From Vulcanimicrobiota bacterium (GTDB lineage: Bacteria; Vulcanimicrobiota; Vulcanimicrobiia; Vulcanimicrobiales; Vulcanimicrobiaceae), in NCBI GenBank assembly GCA_003168375.1, contig PMSI01000001.1, positions 434,001-498,000 of the forward strand: DNA of 64,000 nucleotides, in the 5' to 3' direction. Of the stretch, positions 24,980 to 33,163 are shown one piece after another. Within the stretch, counting starts at the first letter, position 1, and each line of letters opens with the position of its first letter. Both the position numbers and the translations under genes were made by a program. The notes below the pieces were generated by a model. That model worked only from the letters and a program-made list of their open reading frames with translations, searched no databases and was not told the origin of the DNA.

Positions 24980-26355
24980 GGGCCGGCACGGTTGTCACCG
25001 CGACCGACGTCTTTCCGGCCGACGTGCTCGTCGAGGACGGCACGATCGCCGCGATCGCGCGCAGCATCCCCGGGCTCGGGCACGAGACGGTCGACGCGTC
25101 AGGCGCGTACGTCTTCCCCGGCTTCATCGACCCCCACACGCACCTCGACATGCCGTTCGGCGGGACGACCACCGTCGACGACTTCGCCAGCGGCACGGTC
25201 GCGGCGGCGCTCGGCGGCACGACGACGATCGTCGACTTCGCCCTGCACACGCGCGGCGACTCGCTCGCGAACGCGCTGAAGACTTGGCACGCGAAGGCCG
25301 CCGGAAAAGCGGCGATCGACTACGGCTTCCACCTCACGATCGCCGACGGCCGGCCCGAGACGATCGCGGAGATCCCCGAGATGATCGTGCGGGAAGGCGT
25401 CAACTCGTTCAAGGTCTTCATGGCCTACAAGCACGTGCTGCAAGTCGACGACGAGACGATCTTCAAGGTGCTCAAAGCCTGCGCGAAGGCGGGCGGACTG
25501 GTGCAGGTCCACGCCGAGAACGGCGACGTCATCGAGGTCACCGTTAGAGAGGCGCTCGCGGCCGGTCAGACCGCACCCAAATACCACGCGCTGACGCGGC
25601 CGGTCGAGCTCGAGGGCGAGGCCGTTCATCGCGCGATCCGGCTGGCCGAGGTCGCCGGCGCGCCGCTCTACGTCGTGCACGTCTCGAGCGCGATGGCCGC
25701 CGACGCGATCAGCGACGGTCGCAAGCGCGGGCTGCCGATCTACGGCGAGACGTGCCCGCAGTATCTCGTCTGCGACGTCAGCGACTACGACCGTCCGGAC
25801 TTCGCCTCCGCGAACTACGTGATGTCGCCGCCACTGCGCGAGAAGCGCGACCAGCAAGTTCTGCTCAAGAAGCTCAAGAACGGCGAGCTCCACGCGTTCG
25901 GGTCGGATCACTGCTCGTTCAACAACTGCGGGCAGAAAGAGCTCGGCAAGGACGACTTCTCGAAGATCCCCAACGGCGCGCCGACGATCGAGGACCGCGT
26001 CGCGATCCTCTACGAGCACGGCGTGCACAAGGGCGTGCTCGGGCTCAACCAGTTCGTCGCGCTCGCTTCGACGAACCCCGCCAAACTGTTCGGCCTGTTC
26101 CCGCGCAAGGGGACGATCGCGGTCGGCAGCGACGCCGACATCGTGGTGTGGGATCCGAACGTGGAGCGCACGATCTCGGCCAAGACGCACCACATGAAAG
26201 CCGACAACAACATCTTCGAGGGGATGACGGTCCACGGCAAGCCGCGTTACGTCTTCTCGCGCGGCCGCCGGGTCGCCGACGACGGAAACTTCGTCGGCGA
26301 GCCAGGGACCGGCATCCACCAGAAGTCCTCCCCCTTCCGCCCGGTCCAACTCTGA
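24964..26355 (+). CDS. hydA: Dihydropyrimidinase (D-hydantoinase)
   Basis: The protein of about 463 residues hydrolyses dihydrouracil or dihydrothymine to the N-carbamoyl-beta-amino acid. Metal ligands: His58 and His60 in DPHTHLD, Lys150 in NSFKVFMAY (to be carbamylated), then HAENGD, HVSSAM and FGSDHCSF. The start is odd. There is no ATG, GTG or TTG near the N-terminus; the frame runs IGTIIRAGTVVTATD and is preceded by GGAGGG. Counting from ATC 24964 puts the ligands at 58, 60 and 150, exactly the published numbering of bacterial hydantoinases. ATT at 24973 is the other candidate. It overlaps the end of preA by 16 nt. Confidence 0.9.
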   Translation: MGTIIRAGTVVTATDVFPADVLVEDGTIAAIARSIPGLGHETVDASGAYVFPGFIDPHTHLDMPFGGTTTVDDFASGTVAAALGGTTTIVDFALHTRGDSLANALKTWHAKAAGKAAIDYGFHLTIADGRPETIAEIPEMIVREGVNSFKVFMAYKHVLQVDDETIFKVLKACAKAGGLVQVHAENGDVIEVTVREALAAGQTAPKYHALTRPVELEGEAVHRAIRLAEVAGAPLYVVHVSSAMAADAISDGRKRGLPIYGETCPQYLVCDVSDYDRPDFASANYVMSPPLREKRDQQVLLKKLKNGELHAFGSDHCSFNNCGQKELGKDDFSKIPNGAPTIEDRVAILYEHGVHKGVLGLNQFVALASTNPAKLFGLFPRKGTIAVGSDADIVVWDPNVERTISAKTHHMKADNNIFEGMTVHGKPRYVFSRGRRVADDGNFVGEPGTGIHQKSSPFRPVQL

Positions 26356-26370
26356 GTCAGGAGCTACGCG

Positions 26371-27261
26371 ATGAGTGATGCCGACGTCGTTCGCATCGGC
26401 CTGGTGCAAGCGCACCATGAAACCGACGGCGGGCAGCCGGTCGAAGTCCACAAGCGCGAGGCGATCAAGAAGCACGAGCGGATGATCCGCGAGGCGGCGC
26501 AGCGCGGCGCGCAGATCGTCTGTCTGCAGGAGCTCTTCTACGGCCCGTACTTCTGCACCGAGCAGAGCCCGAAGTGGTACGAGGCGACGGAGCACATCCC
26601 CGACGGCCCGACGACGCGGCTGATGCAAGACCTCGCGCGCGAGCTCGGGATCGCGCTCGTCGTCCCGATGTACGAGCGCACGATCAGCGGCGTGTACTAC
26701 AACACCGCGTCCGTGATCGACGCCGACGGCGCGTTCCTCGGCATCTACCGCAAGCACCATCTGCCGCAGGTCGCCGCGGGGCCGGCACCGTGCGGCTTCT
26801 GGGAGAAATACTACTTCAAGCCCGGCAATGCCGGCTATCCGACGTTCAAGACGAAGTTCGCGCAAATCGGCGTCTACATCTGTTACGACCGCCACTTCCC
26901 CGAAGGCGCGCGGCTGCTCGGCCTCAACGGCGCCGAGATCGTGTTCAACCCGTCGGCGACGGTCGCGGGGCTATCGGAATACCTCTGGAAGCTCGAGCAG
27001 CCGGCGCACGCAGTCGCGAACGGATACTACGTCGGCGCGATCAACCGCGTCGGCTTCGAGACCCCATGGAACATGGGCGAGTTCTACGGGCAGTCGTACC
27101 TCGTCGATCCGCGCGGCCAGTTCGTCGCGACCGGCTCGCGCGACAAGGACGAGGTCGTGATCGGCGACATGGACCGGCGCGTGATCGAAGAGGTCCGCAA
27201 CACCTGGCAGTTCTACCGCGACCGCCGCCCCGAGACGTACGGCGCCATGGTGGAAGTGTAG
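26371..27261 (+). CDS. Beta-ureidopropionase (N-carbamoyl-beta-alanine amidohydrolase), nitrilase family
   Basis: The 296-residue protein is a nitrilase-superfamily amidase with the Glu-Lys-Cys triad: Glu54 in LQELFY, Lys128 in YRKHHLP and Cys171 in YICYDRHFPE. The phrase CTEQSPKWYEATE and the pyrimidine-locus context point to N-carbamoyl-beta-alanine as substrate, giving beta-alanine, CO2 and ammonia: the third step of reductive pyrimidine catabolism. ATG 26371 has AGGAG seven nt upstream, 15 nt after the dihydropyrimidinase stop. N-carbamoylputrescine amidase is the closest alternative by sequence, but the neighbours favour the pyrimidine role. Confidence 0.92.
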   Translation: MSDADVVRIGLVQAHHETDGGQPVEVHKREAIKKHERMIREAAQRGAQIVCLQELFYGPYFCTEQSPKWYEATEHIPDGPTTRLMQDLARELGIALVVPMYERTISGVYYNTASVIDADGAFLGIYRKHHLPQVAAGPAPCGFWEKYYFKPGNAGYPTFKTKFAQIGVYICYDRHFPEGARLLGLNGAEIVFNPSATVAGLSEYLWKLEQPAHAVANGYYVGAINRVGFETPWNMGEFYGQSYLVDPRGQFVATGSRDKDEVVIGDMDRRVIEEVRNTWQFYRDRRPETYGAMVEV

Positions 27262-27264
27262 CCG

Positions 27265-28785
27265 GTGCAGACGCAGGTCGAGCAGTCCGGGATCGTCACG
27301 CTGACGGCGGAGTCGGCGCAGGCCGCGTCGGCGAACATCGATCTCTGGAACGACGATCTGCGGCCGTGCACGCGGGCGGAGCACTCGTGGAGGGCGTCGC
27401 GCTTCGCCAGCCTGTGGACCGGAATGTGTCTGTGCATCCCGACGTACTCCCTCGCCAGCGGGATACTCTCGACCGGGATGAACTGGTGGGAAGCGATCCT
27501 GGCGATCTTCGTCGGAAGCTGCGTCGTGCTCGTGCCGATCCTGCTGGTCGCGCACGCCGGGACGCGGTTCGGCATCCCCTACCCGGTATTCGCGCGGCTG
27601 TGGTTCGGGACGCGCGGCGCGCACGTTCCGGCGCTCGCGCGCGCGGTGATCGGCGCGGGCTGGTTCGGGATCAACTCCTGGTTCGGCGGGCTCGCTCTCG
27701 ACGCGATCGTGTCGCGGCTCGTTCCCTCGTGGACCACGATCGGTCCGCACCAGTACGTCGCGTTCGGCTTGTTCTGGCTGCTCAACGTCGGCGTCGCGAT
27801 GCGCGGCCCGCAGGCGATCGGCCGGCTCGCCGCGTTCGCCGCGCCGACGTTGGGACTCGCGGCCGTCTTGCTGTTCGCATGGGGGATGTCGGCCGCCGGC
27901 GGCGTCGGCCCGATGCTGGCGGTACCAGCGACGCTCCACGGCGGCGCGTTCTGGGCCGCGTTCTTCCCGTCGGTGATCGGCGTCGTCGCGTTTTGGGCGA
28001 CGCTCGCGCTGAACATTCCGGACTACTCGCGCTACGCAGACTCCCAACGCGCGCAGCTGCGCGGGCAGCTTGTGATGCCGTTGGTGATGGCAGCGTTCTC
28101 GTTCGTCGGGATCGCCGTTACGTCGGCGACCGAGGTGGTGTTCGGCCAGAAGCTGTGGAACCCGGTCGATCTGATCGTGAAGTTCCCGACGTACGTGGTC
28201 CTAATCGGCGGGATCGTGGTGATCCTCTCGTCGATTACGATCAACGTCGGCGCGAACGTCATGGCGCCGGCGCGCGCGTTCGAGAATCTCTGGCCGAGCC
28301 GCATCACGTTCGCGGGCGGCGCGATCCTGACCGGCCTGCTCTCGCTGCTGATGCAGCCGTGGTACGTGCTCTCGACGTTCGCGACGTACGTGTTCACCTG
28401 GCTCGGCACGTACGGGACGCTGCTCGGCCCATTCGACGGGATTGCGATCGCCGACTACTGGCTGGTGCGCCAACTGCGCCTCGACCTGTTCCAGCTCTAC
28501 TCGCGCAACGGCCGCTACGACTACGCCGGCGGCTGGAACCTGCGCGCGGTCGGCGCGCTGATCGTCGGCTGGATCCCGCCGCTGATCGGCCTGTGGGTCG
28601 CTCCGCTACACTTCCTGTGGTCCGGCGGCTGGCTCTTCAGCATCATCGTCGCCGGGATCGCCTACACGTGGTTCATGCGCACCGAGAAGTCGCGTCTGAC
28701 CGAACCCGAATACGAAGCGATCACGGAGATCGAGTCTCCCGTCGGGGCGCGCGTCGCCGTCAGCGGTGAACCCGTTTCGGGCTGA
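27265..28785 (+). CDS. NCS1-family nucleobase/hydantoin permease
   Basis: The 506-residue protein has about twelve membrane segments and NCS1 motifs: an N-terminal cytoplasmic NIDLWNDDLRPC, then WTGMCLCIPTYSLASG in helix 1, GAGWFGINSWFGG, ALNIPDYSRYA, and IADYWLVR near the end. Such carriers take up uracil, cytosine, allantoin or hydantoin with Na or H. Its position inside the pyrimidine-breakdown locus, 3 nt after the amidohydrolase, suggests import of uracil, thymine or their dihydro forms. The GTG 27265 start is chosen for its distance; the ligand choice is inference. Confidence 0.9.
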   Translation: MQTQVEQSGIVTLTAESAQAASANIDLWNDDLRPCTRAEHSWRASRFASLWTGMCLCIPTYSLASGILSTGMNWWEAILAIFVGSCVVLVPILLVAHAGTRFGIPYPVFARLWFGTRGAHVPALARAVIGAGWFGINSWFGGLALDAIVSRLVPSWTTIGPHQYVAFGLFWLLNVGVAMRGPQAIGRLAAFAAPTLGLAAVLLFAWGMSAAGGVGPMLAVPATLHGGAFWAAFFPSVIGVVAFWATLALNIPDYSRYADSQRAQLRGQLVMPLVMAAFSFVGIAVTSATEVVFGQKLWNPVDLIVKFPTYVVLIGGIVVILSSITINVGANVMAPARAFENLWPSRITFAGGAILTGLLSLLMQPWYVLSTFATYVFTWLGTYGTLLGPFDGIAIADYWLVRQLRLDLFQLYSRNGRYDYAGGWNLRAVGALIVGWIPPLIGLWVAPLHFLWSGGWLFSIIVAGIAYTWFMRTEKSRLTEPEYEAITEIESPVGARVAVSGEPVSG

Positions 28786-28819
28786 CTCGAAAAGGCATCC
28801 TGGCGATCCGGAGGCACCT

Positions 28820-29437
28820 TTGAAATATCCCGCTCTCACCTTCGTTTCGACGATTCAGATCATCTTCGGCTGGGTCGCCGTGGTCGGCGGCGCCTTCGTG
28901 GCTGTGTGGGGAATGTCCGAGGCCGCCGGCGCCTCGCAAAACGCATACGTGCAGTTCGAGGGAATGGGCCGCGTCGTTGCTGGTCTCGGCATCGCCGGAT
29001 TCGGATTCTTCTCGGTACTCGTCGGCGAGTGGTCCAAAGTCTTCACCGACATCGAGGCAAACAGTGCCCGCTCCGCAGAGATCGATCAGCGAATACTCGG
29101 CCTTTTGGAGCGCACCGCGTTCACCGTTGCCGCTCCTCCGACTTCTGACGACGCGATCGGCGAGCGGGTAGCGCCGAACGCCCGGGCCGTAGCACCAATA
29201 CCCGAGCCGGTGACGCCGAGTCCCCCCGTGGTTGAAACGGTCGAACCGGCGGCTGCACCAAGCACGAACGAGGACGAGACGCTCCGCCGGGGCGACGCGC
29301 CGACTGCGGCTTCAGCCGGCGGAGAAAAGACCCGTCAGCGCCCGCGGTCGTATTGCCCACACCTCTGGCGGTCCGTCGTGCTCGAGGGACGGGTGGTTGG
29401 CGACCGTTGTTCGTTGTGTGGGGTCCTCAGAACGTGA
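28820..29437 (+). CDS. Membrane-anchored protein with C-terminal Cys pairs, unknown function
   Basis: The 205-residue protein has two membrane segments (IQIIFGWVAVVGGAFVAVWG and VVAGLGIAGFGFFSVLVG), a helix with IEANSARSAEIDQRILGLLE, a long Pro/Ala/Glu-rich linker (residues about 100-175) and a short C-terminal part with CPHLW and CSLCG that could bind zinc. TTG 28820 is selected because GGAGG lies 5 nt before it; a GTG at 28766 would overlap the permease. I recognise no family. It sits at the end of the pyrimidine operon but nothing ties it to that pathway. Confidence 0.55.
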   Translation: MKYPALTFVSTIQIIFGWVAVVGGAFVAVWGMSEAAGASQNAYVQFEGMGRVVAGLGIAGFGFFSVLVGEWSKVFTDIEANSARSAEIDQRILGLLERTAFTVAAPPTSDDAIGERVAPNARAVAPIPEPVTPSPPVVETVEPAAAPSTNEDETLRRGDAPTAASAGGEKTRQRPRSYCPHLWRSVVLEGRVVGDRCSLCGVLRT

Positions 29438-29451
29438 TTCAGCCGGCGTGA

Positions 29452-29766
29452 TGGGGTTATCCCGACCACTTCTACTTGGCCGTCGGCGGCGCGGAATTGC
29501 TGGGCGCGATTCTGCTGGCGATCCCGAAGACCCGAACCGCCGGCGCGGTGCTGCTGATGGCGATCATGACCGGTGCGACCGCCACCCACGCACTTCACCG
29601 CGAACCACGGTTCGTGACAACGCTCGTCATCCTCGCGTTGCTGGCGCTCGTCGGTTCGCGGGCGCTCGTCGTCAGCTCGGCTTCTTCGACGTCCGATAGG
29701 CTTCCGCCAGCTCGCCGACGGCGATATCGATCGTCGCGACGGCTTCGTCGATCTGTTCGTCGGTGA
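29452..29766 (+). pseudogene. DoxX-like membrane protein, N-terminally truncated remnant
   Basis: The frame reads YPDHFYLAVGGAELLGAILL, then IPKTRTAGAVLLMAIMTGAT and a last helix LVILALLALVGSRAL. This is the middle and end of a DoxX-like protein, which normally begins about 40 residues earlier with another helix. An in-frame TGA lies immediately before the first recognisable residue, and the 3' end runs into the aminotransferase gene on the other strand. A TTG at 29476 could start a shortened protein, but there is no good SD. I regard it as a decaying gene fragment. Confidence 0.5.
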
Positions 29767-31036
29767 TGATCAGCGGCGGGGCGACGTGGAGCACGTTGTA
29801 GCGGCCGAACGCGTAGGCGCCGCGTTTTTTGAGCGCAGCGAACAGGGTCGGCATCACGCCGAGCGACTTGCCCTGCCAGGGCACGAGCGGCTCGCGCGTC
29901 GTCCGGTCGGCGACGAACTCGACCGCGAAGAACGCGCCGCAGCCGCGCACCTCGCCGACGATCTCGTGCTTGTCGCGGATGCGCTCGAGGCCCGCGCGCA
30001 GGCGCGGCTCGATGACGTTCGCGGCGCGCGCGTAGAGATCGCCGTCACGGTACGCCTGCAGCGCCGCGACGCCGGTCGCCATCGCGAGCGGGTGACCGGA
30101 ATAGGTGTGTCCCGCCGGCAACGGGCGCTGATCGAACGTGCGCACGAGGTCCTCGCGCAGCATCACGCCGCCGAGCGGGACGTAGCCTGACGTGACGCCC
30201 TTTGCGAAGGTGATCGCGTCGGGGACGACGCCGAACCGCTCGCCGGCGAACGCCGCACCGACGCGCCCGAACCCGGTCATCACCTCGTCGAAGATCAGCA
30301 CGATGCCGTGCGCGTCGCACAGCGCGCGCAAACCCGCGAGGTAGCCGGGCGGAAAGACGATCACACCGTTCGAGCCGATCACCGGCTCGATCAGGATCGC
30401 CGCCACCTGGTCCGGGTTCTCGGCCGCGACCGTGTCGGCGACGTGCTGCAGCGCGCGGCGCGTCTCTTCGGCCGGATCGGTCGTGAAGAACGGGCTACGG
30501 TACGGATACGGCGTCCAGAAGTGCACCACGCCCGGCATCACGTTCGTGGGTTCGTTGTACCAGCGGCGGTTCTCGCCGGTCAGCGTCGCCGAACCCGCAC
30601 CCGACCCGTGAAACGAGCGGTATGCGGTCAGCACCTTCGCCCGGCCGGTGACCGCGCGCGCGAACTTGATCGCGTCCTCGTTCGCCGATGCGCCGGAGGT
30701 CGTGAAGAACACACGGCCGCCCTGCTCGCCCCAAGGCGCGAGGCGCACCAGCGCTTCGGCCAGCTCCGCGCGCACGTCGTTGAACCAGCTCGGCGGGCTG
30801 AAGCACAGCCGGTCGACCTGTTCGTGCATCGCGGCGCGCACGGCCGGATGCCCGTGCCCGAGGTTCACGGCGATGAGCCCCGACGTCAAATCGGCGTAGC
30901 GGTTCCCGTCGGCGTCGTAGAGGTAGATCCCCTCGCCGCGCACGATCACCGGCGGCTTGAGGTTGCCCTGCGCCATCCACGGCGTCAGGACGTAGCGCGC
31001 ATGCTTCGTCCCCAGCGCTTCACCGGTTGCGATCAT
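29672..31036 (-). CDS. Class III aminotransferase (beta-alanine--pyruvate type)
   Basis: The 454-residue protein is a PLP-dependent omega-aminotransferase: FTTSGASANEDAIKFAR, the PLP-ring Asp250 in LIFDEVMTGFGR, and the Schiff-base Lys279 in FAKGVTSG. ATG 31036 has AGGAGG eight nt upstream. The neighbouring pyrimidine-breakdown genes produce beta-alanine, and an aminotransferase of this class would convert it to malonate semialdehyde, so I assign that role by context. Taurine:pyruvate aminotransferase is very similar and cannot be excluded from sequence alone. It converges with the pyrimidine operon rather than belonging to the same transcript. Confidence 0.88.
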   Translation of the reverse strand: MIATGEALGTKHARYVLTPWMAQGNLKPPVIVRGEGIYLYDADGNRYADLTSGLIAVNLGHGHPAVRAAMHEQVDRLCFSPPSWFNDVRAELAEALVRLAPWGEQGGRVFFTTSGASANEDAIKFARAVTGRAKVLTAYRSFHGSGAGSATLTGENRRWYNEPTNVMPGVVHFWTPYPYRSPFFTTDPAEETRRALQHVADTVAAENPDQVAAILIEPVIGSNGVIVFPPGYLAGLRALCDAHGIVLIFDEVMTGFGRVGAAFAGERFGVVPDAITFAKGVTSGYVPLGGVMLREDLVRTFDQRPLPAGHTYSGHPLAMATGVAALQAYRDGDLYARAANVIEPRLRAGLERIRDKHEIVGEVRGCGAFFAVEFVADRTTREPLVPWQGKSLGVMPTLFAALKKRGAYAFGRYNVLHVAPPLIITDEQIDEAVATIDIAVGELAEAYRTSKKPS

Positions 31037-31094
31037 CGTGGGATCCTCCTACGGCGCCGTACGCCGCGGCCCTCGGATGCCCCCGCCGGAGGCC

Positions 31095-31649
31095 TCAGCG
31101 CGGCGGCGGGTCGGCGGCCTTGAAGAGCTCGGGCAGCGCCAGCGAAAAACCCGGCAGCGAGTGATGCGCGATGACGTCGTCGCCGTGGAGCTCGAGCACG
31201 CCATTGGCGTCGTGCAGGCGGACCGTTCGTCTCCCCGGATCGACGACGATCACGAGCGACGCGCCCGAGCTGAGGTAGACGCTGACCTTGTGCTCGACAT
31301 ACGCCATACGATCGCCGGGGGAGAGGATCTCGACGGCGACGTCCGGGGCGAACGGGGGCACCTCGAGATCGCGATCCGCGAGCCCGATGAGACGCTCGTT
31401 CCTGACGAACGCGACGTCGGGCACCAGCGGCCGGCGTATCTCGCCGGGCGGAGCCACGCGAAACCGCCACTCGGTAGCCGTCTGGCCATGGCCGGTTTCC
31501 CAATCGCGGAGCGCCGCGAAGAACGTGCCCTGCAAGCGTCCATGCGTGCGGAACGGGCTCACTTTCCGGACTGCGCGTCCGAGGATCCATTCCGTTTCGG
31601 GTTTCGTGTCCGGCAGAACGATTTCGTGGATCGACATGGGTTCACGCAC
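31095..31649 (-). CDS. Uma2-family endonuclease (DUF820), copy 1
   Basis: The 184-residue protein is a PD-(D/E)xK restriction-fold protein of the Uma2/DUF820 family. The conserved phrases are PDVAFVRNERL (77-87), PDVAVEILSPGD (102-113, with Asp and Glu at the metal site) and EHKVSVYLSSGASLVIVVDP with Lys121. Uma2 proteins are numerous in cyanobacteria and some soil lineages and their biological role is unsettled. The start MREPMSIHEIVLPDTKP is shared residue for residue with copy 2; MSIHEI at the fifth codon is also a possible start. Confidence 0.82.
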   Translation of the reverse strand: MREPMSIHEIVLPDTKPETEWILGRAVRKVSPFRTHGRLQGTFFAALRDWETGHGQTATEWRFRVAPPGEIRRPLVPDVAFVRNERLIGLADRDLEVPPFAPDVAVEILSPGDRMAYVEHKVSVYLSSGASLVIVVDPGRRTVRLHDANGVLELHGDDVIAHHSLPGFSLALPELFKAADPPPR

Positions 31650-31702
31650 GTCGTATCACACCCGGCCGCGCGTCGGCAATACTCTCTTTACGATTGCTCC
31701 CC

Positions 31703-32257
31703 TCAGCGCGGGGGCGGGTCGGCAGCCTTGAAGAGCTCCGGCAGCCCGAGCGAAAATCCGGGGAGCGCCGGGTGCACGATCGCGTCGTCGCCGCGGAGCT
31801 CGCGCATTCCCTGCACGTCGTGCAGCTGGACGGTCCGGTGCGACGGGTCGACGACGATCACCAGAGATGCACCAGTCGAAAGATAGACGCCGATCTTGTG
31901 CTCGATGCGCCGTACTCGATCGCCGGGCGAGCGAATCTCCACGGCGACGTCGGGCGAAAACTCCGGCGCCTCGAGTTCGCGCCCTTCGAGCCCTACCAGG
32001 CGTTCGTTGCGCACGTACGCGATATCCGGCACCAATGGCCGGCGAATCTCAGCGGACGGAGCAAGGCGAAAACGCCATTCGGTGCCGACTTCTCCGCGCC
32101 CGGCGGACCAATTCAACAACGCCGCGCTGAACGTAGCCTGCAGCCGCGCGTGCGTACGGAACGGGCTCATTTTCTGGACGGCGCGGCCCAGGATCCATTC
32201 GGTTTCCGGCTTCGTGTCGGGGAGGACGATTTCGTGGATCGACATGGGTTCACGCAC
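31703..32257 (-). CDS. Uma2-family endonuclease (DUF820), copy 2
   Basis: This is a tandem duplicate of copy 1, with the same length (184 residues) and an almost identical start (MREPMSIHEIVLPDTKP). Metal-site motifs are PDIAYVRNERL, PDVAVEIRSPGD and EHKIGVYLSTGASLVIVVDP. Differences are spread along the sequence (for example EGRELEAPEFS versus ADRDLEVPPFA), so the duplication is not recent. The 53-nt gaps upstream of both copies are also similar, meaning that the duplicated unit included the promoter region. Confidence 0.82.
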   Translation of the reverse strand: MREPMSIHEIVLPDTKPETEWILGRAVQKMSPFRTHARLQATFSAALLNWSAGRGEVGTEWRFRLAPSAEIRRPLVPDIAYVRNERLVGLEGRELEAPEFSPDVAVEIRSPGDRVRRIEHKIGVYLSTGASLVIVVDPSHRTVQLHDVQGMRELRGDDAIVHPALPGFSLGLPELFKAADPPPR

Positions 32258-32295
32258 GTCGTATCACGCCCGAGCGCGAGCCCGCAATACTCAAC

Positions 32296-33120
32296 CTACC
32301 AGTGCAGTAATCCGAGGAGCGTGTGCGGGAGCAGCCAGACGCGGGCGACGATCCCGGGCAGAAACTCCCAGAACGCAACCATCGATGCGAACGTGCGCGG
32401 TACTCCGGCCAGAATGAACGGCACGCCCGCGACGACCAGCAGCAGCACCCAGCCCAGGATCGGCCCGAACCGGCGCATGCCGCCGTGCGCGACGACCGTG
32501 CCGCCGAGCAGATCGCCGAGGCGCCGGTGCCCGGGCAGCAGCGCCATGATTCCGCCGATGACCAGCAGATCGATCGGACGCAGCAGACCGCGCACGAACG
32601 CGCGGCCGAGACCGACGGGCCCGCCGCGCGCCGCGAAGACCTGCAGGCCGAGCACGAGCTTCGCGATCGTCGTTCCGAAGATCGCCTCGCAGATCCAAAC
32701 GTAGACGAGCGCGATCGCGATCCCCAGCGCAAAGGTCGCGTCGAAGCCGCGCTGGCTGTTCGTCGGCAATCCGGTGATCGGGTTGAACGCGATCAGCGAA
32801 TACGCCAGCGACGTGACGACGACAGAGACGAGCGCAATGTCGATGAGGAACGCGAAGAAGCGCGCGAAGACGTAGCCGAGCGGGTGTCCGAAATCGTACT
32901 GCGCCCGCGCCATGACGACGGTCCTGGTCGGCGGCGGGATGAGGGTGCCTCTTACGGGCGGCGCGGCCGGCGCCGGCTGGGGCGCGACGTGGACCGGCTC
33001 GCGCGGTTCGACGACGGCAGGGTCGATCTGCCGGCGCTGCGGCGGCGGCGGAGGCTGGACGCGCGGCATCGCGACGGTCGCTTCGAGGTCGTCCTGCGGG
33101 GGCGGCGGAGGGCTCGACAC
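32296..33120 (-). CDS. RDD-family membrane protein
   Basis: The 274-residue protein has a Pro-rich, probably cytoplasmic tail (residues 1-65: PPPPPQDD, then QPPPPPQRRQ) followed by an RDD domain: YVFARFFAFLIDIALVSVVV, then WICEAIFGTTIAKLVLGLQV, and HRRLGDLLGGTVV. A further hydrophobic pair at the C-terminus makes about five membrane helices. RDD proteins are small membrane proteins, some of which exchange Na for H or help to insert other membrane proteins; function here is unknown. Confidence 0.8.
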   Translation of the reverse strand: MSSPPPPPQDDLEATVAMPRVQPPPPPQRRQIDPAVVEPREPVHVAPQPAPAAPPVRGTLIPPPTRTVVMARAQYDFGHPLGYVFARFFAFLIDIALVSVVVTSLAYSLIAFNPITGLPTNSQRGFDATFALGIAIALVYVWICEAIFGTTIAKLVLGLQVFAARGGPVGLGRAFVRGLLRPIDLLVIGGIMALLPGHRRLGDLLGGTVVAHGGMRRFGPILGWVLLLVVAGVPFILAGVPRTFASMVAFWEFLPGIVARVWLLPHTLLGLLHW

Positions 33121-33163
33121 GCCGGTATCTACCGCCCCCGGGTTGGGATCGTTTCGTGAGGCC

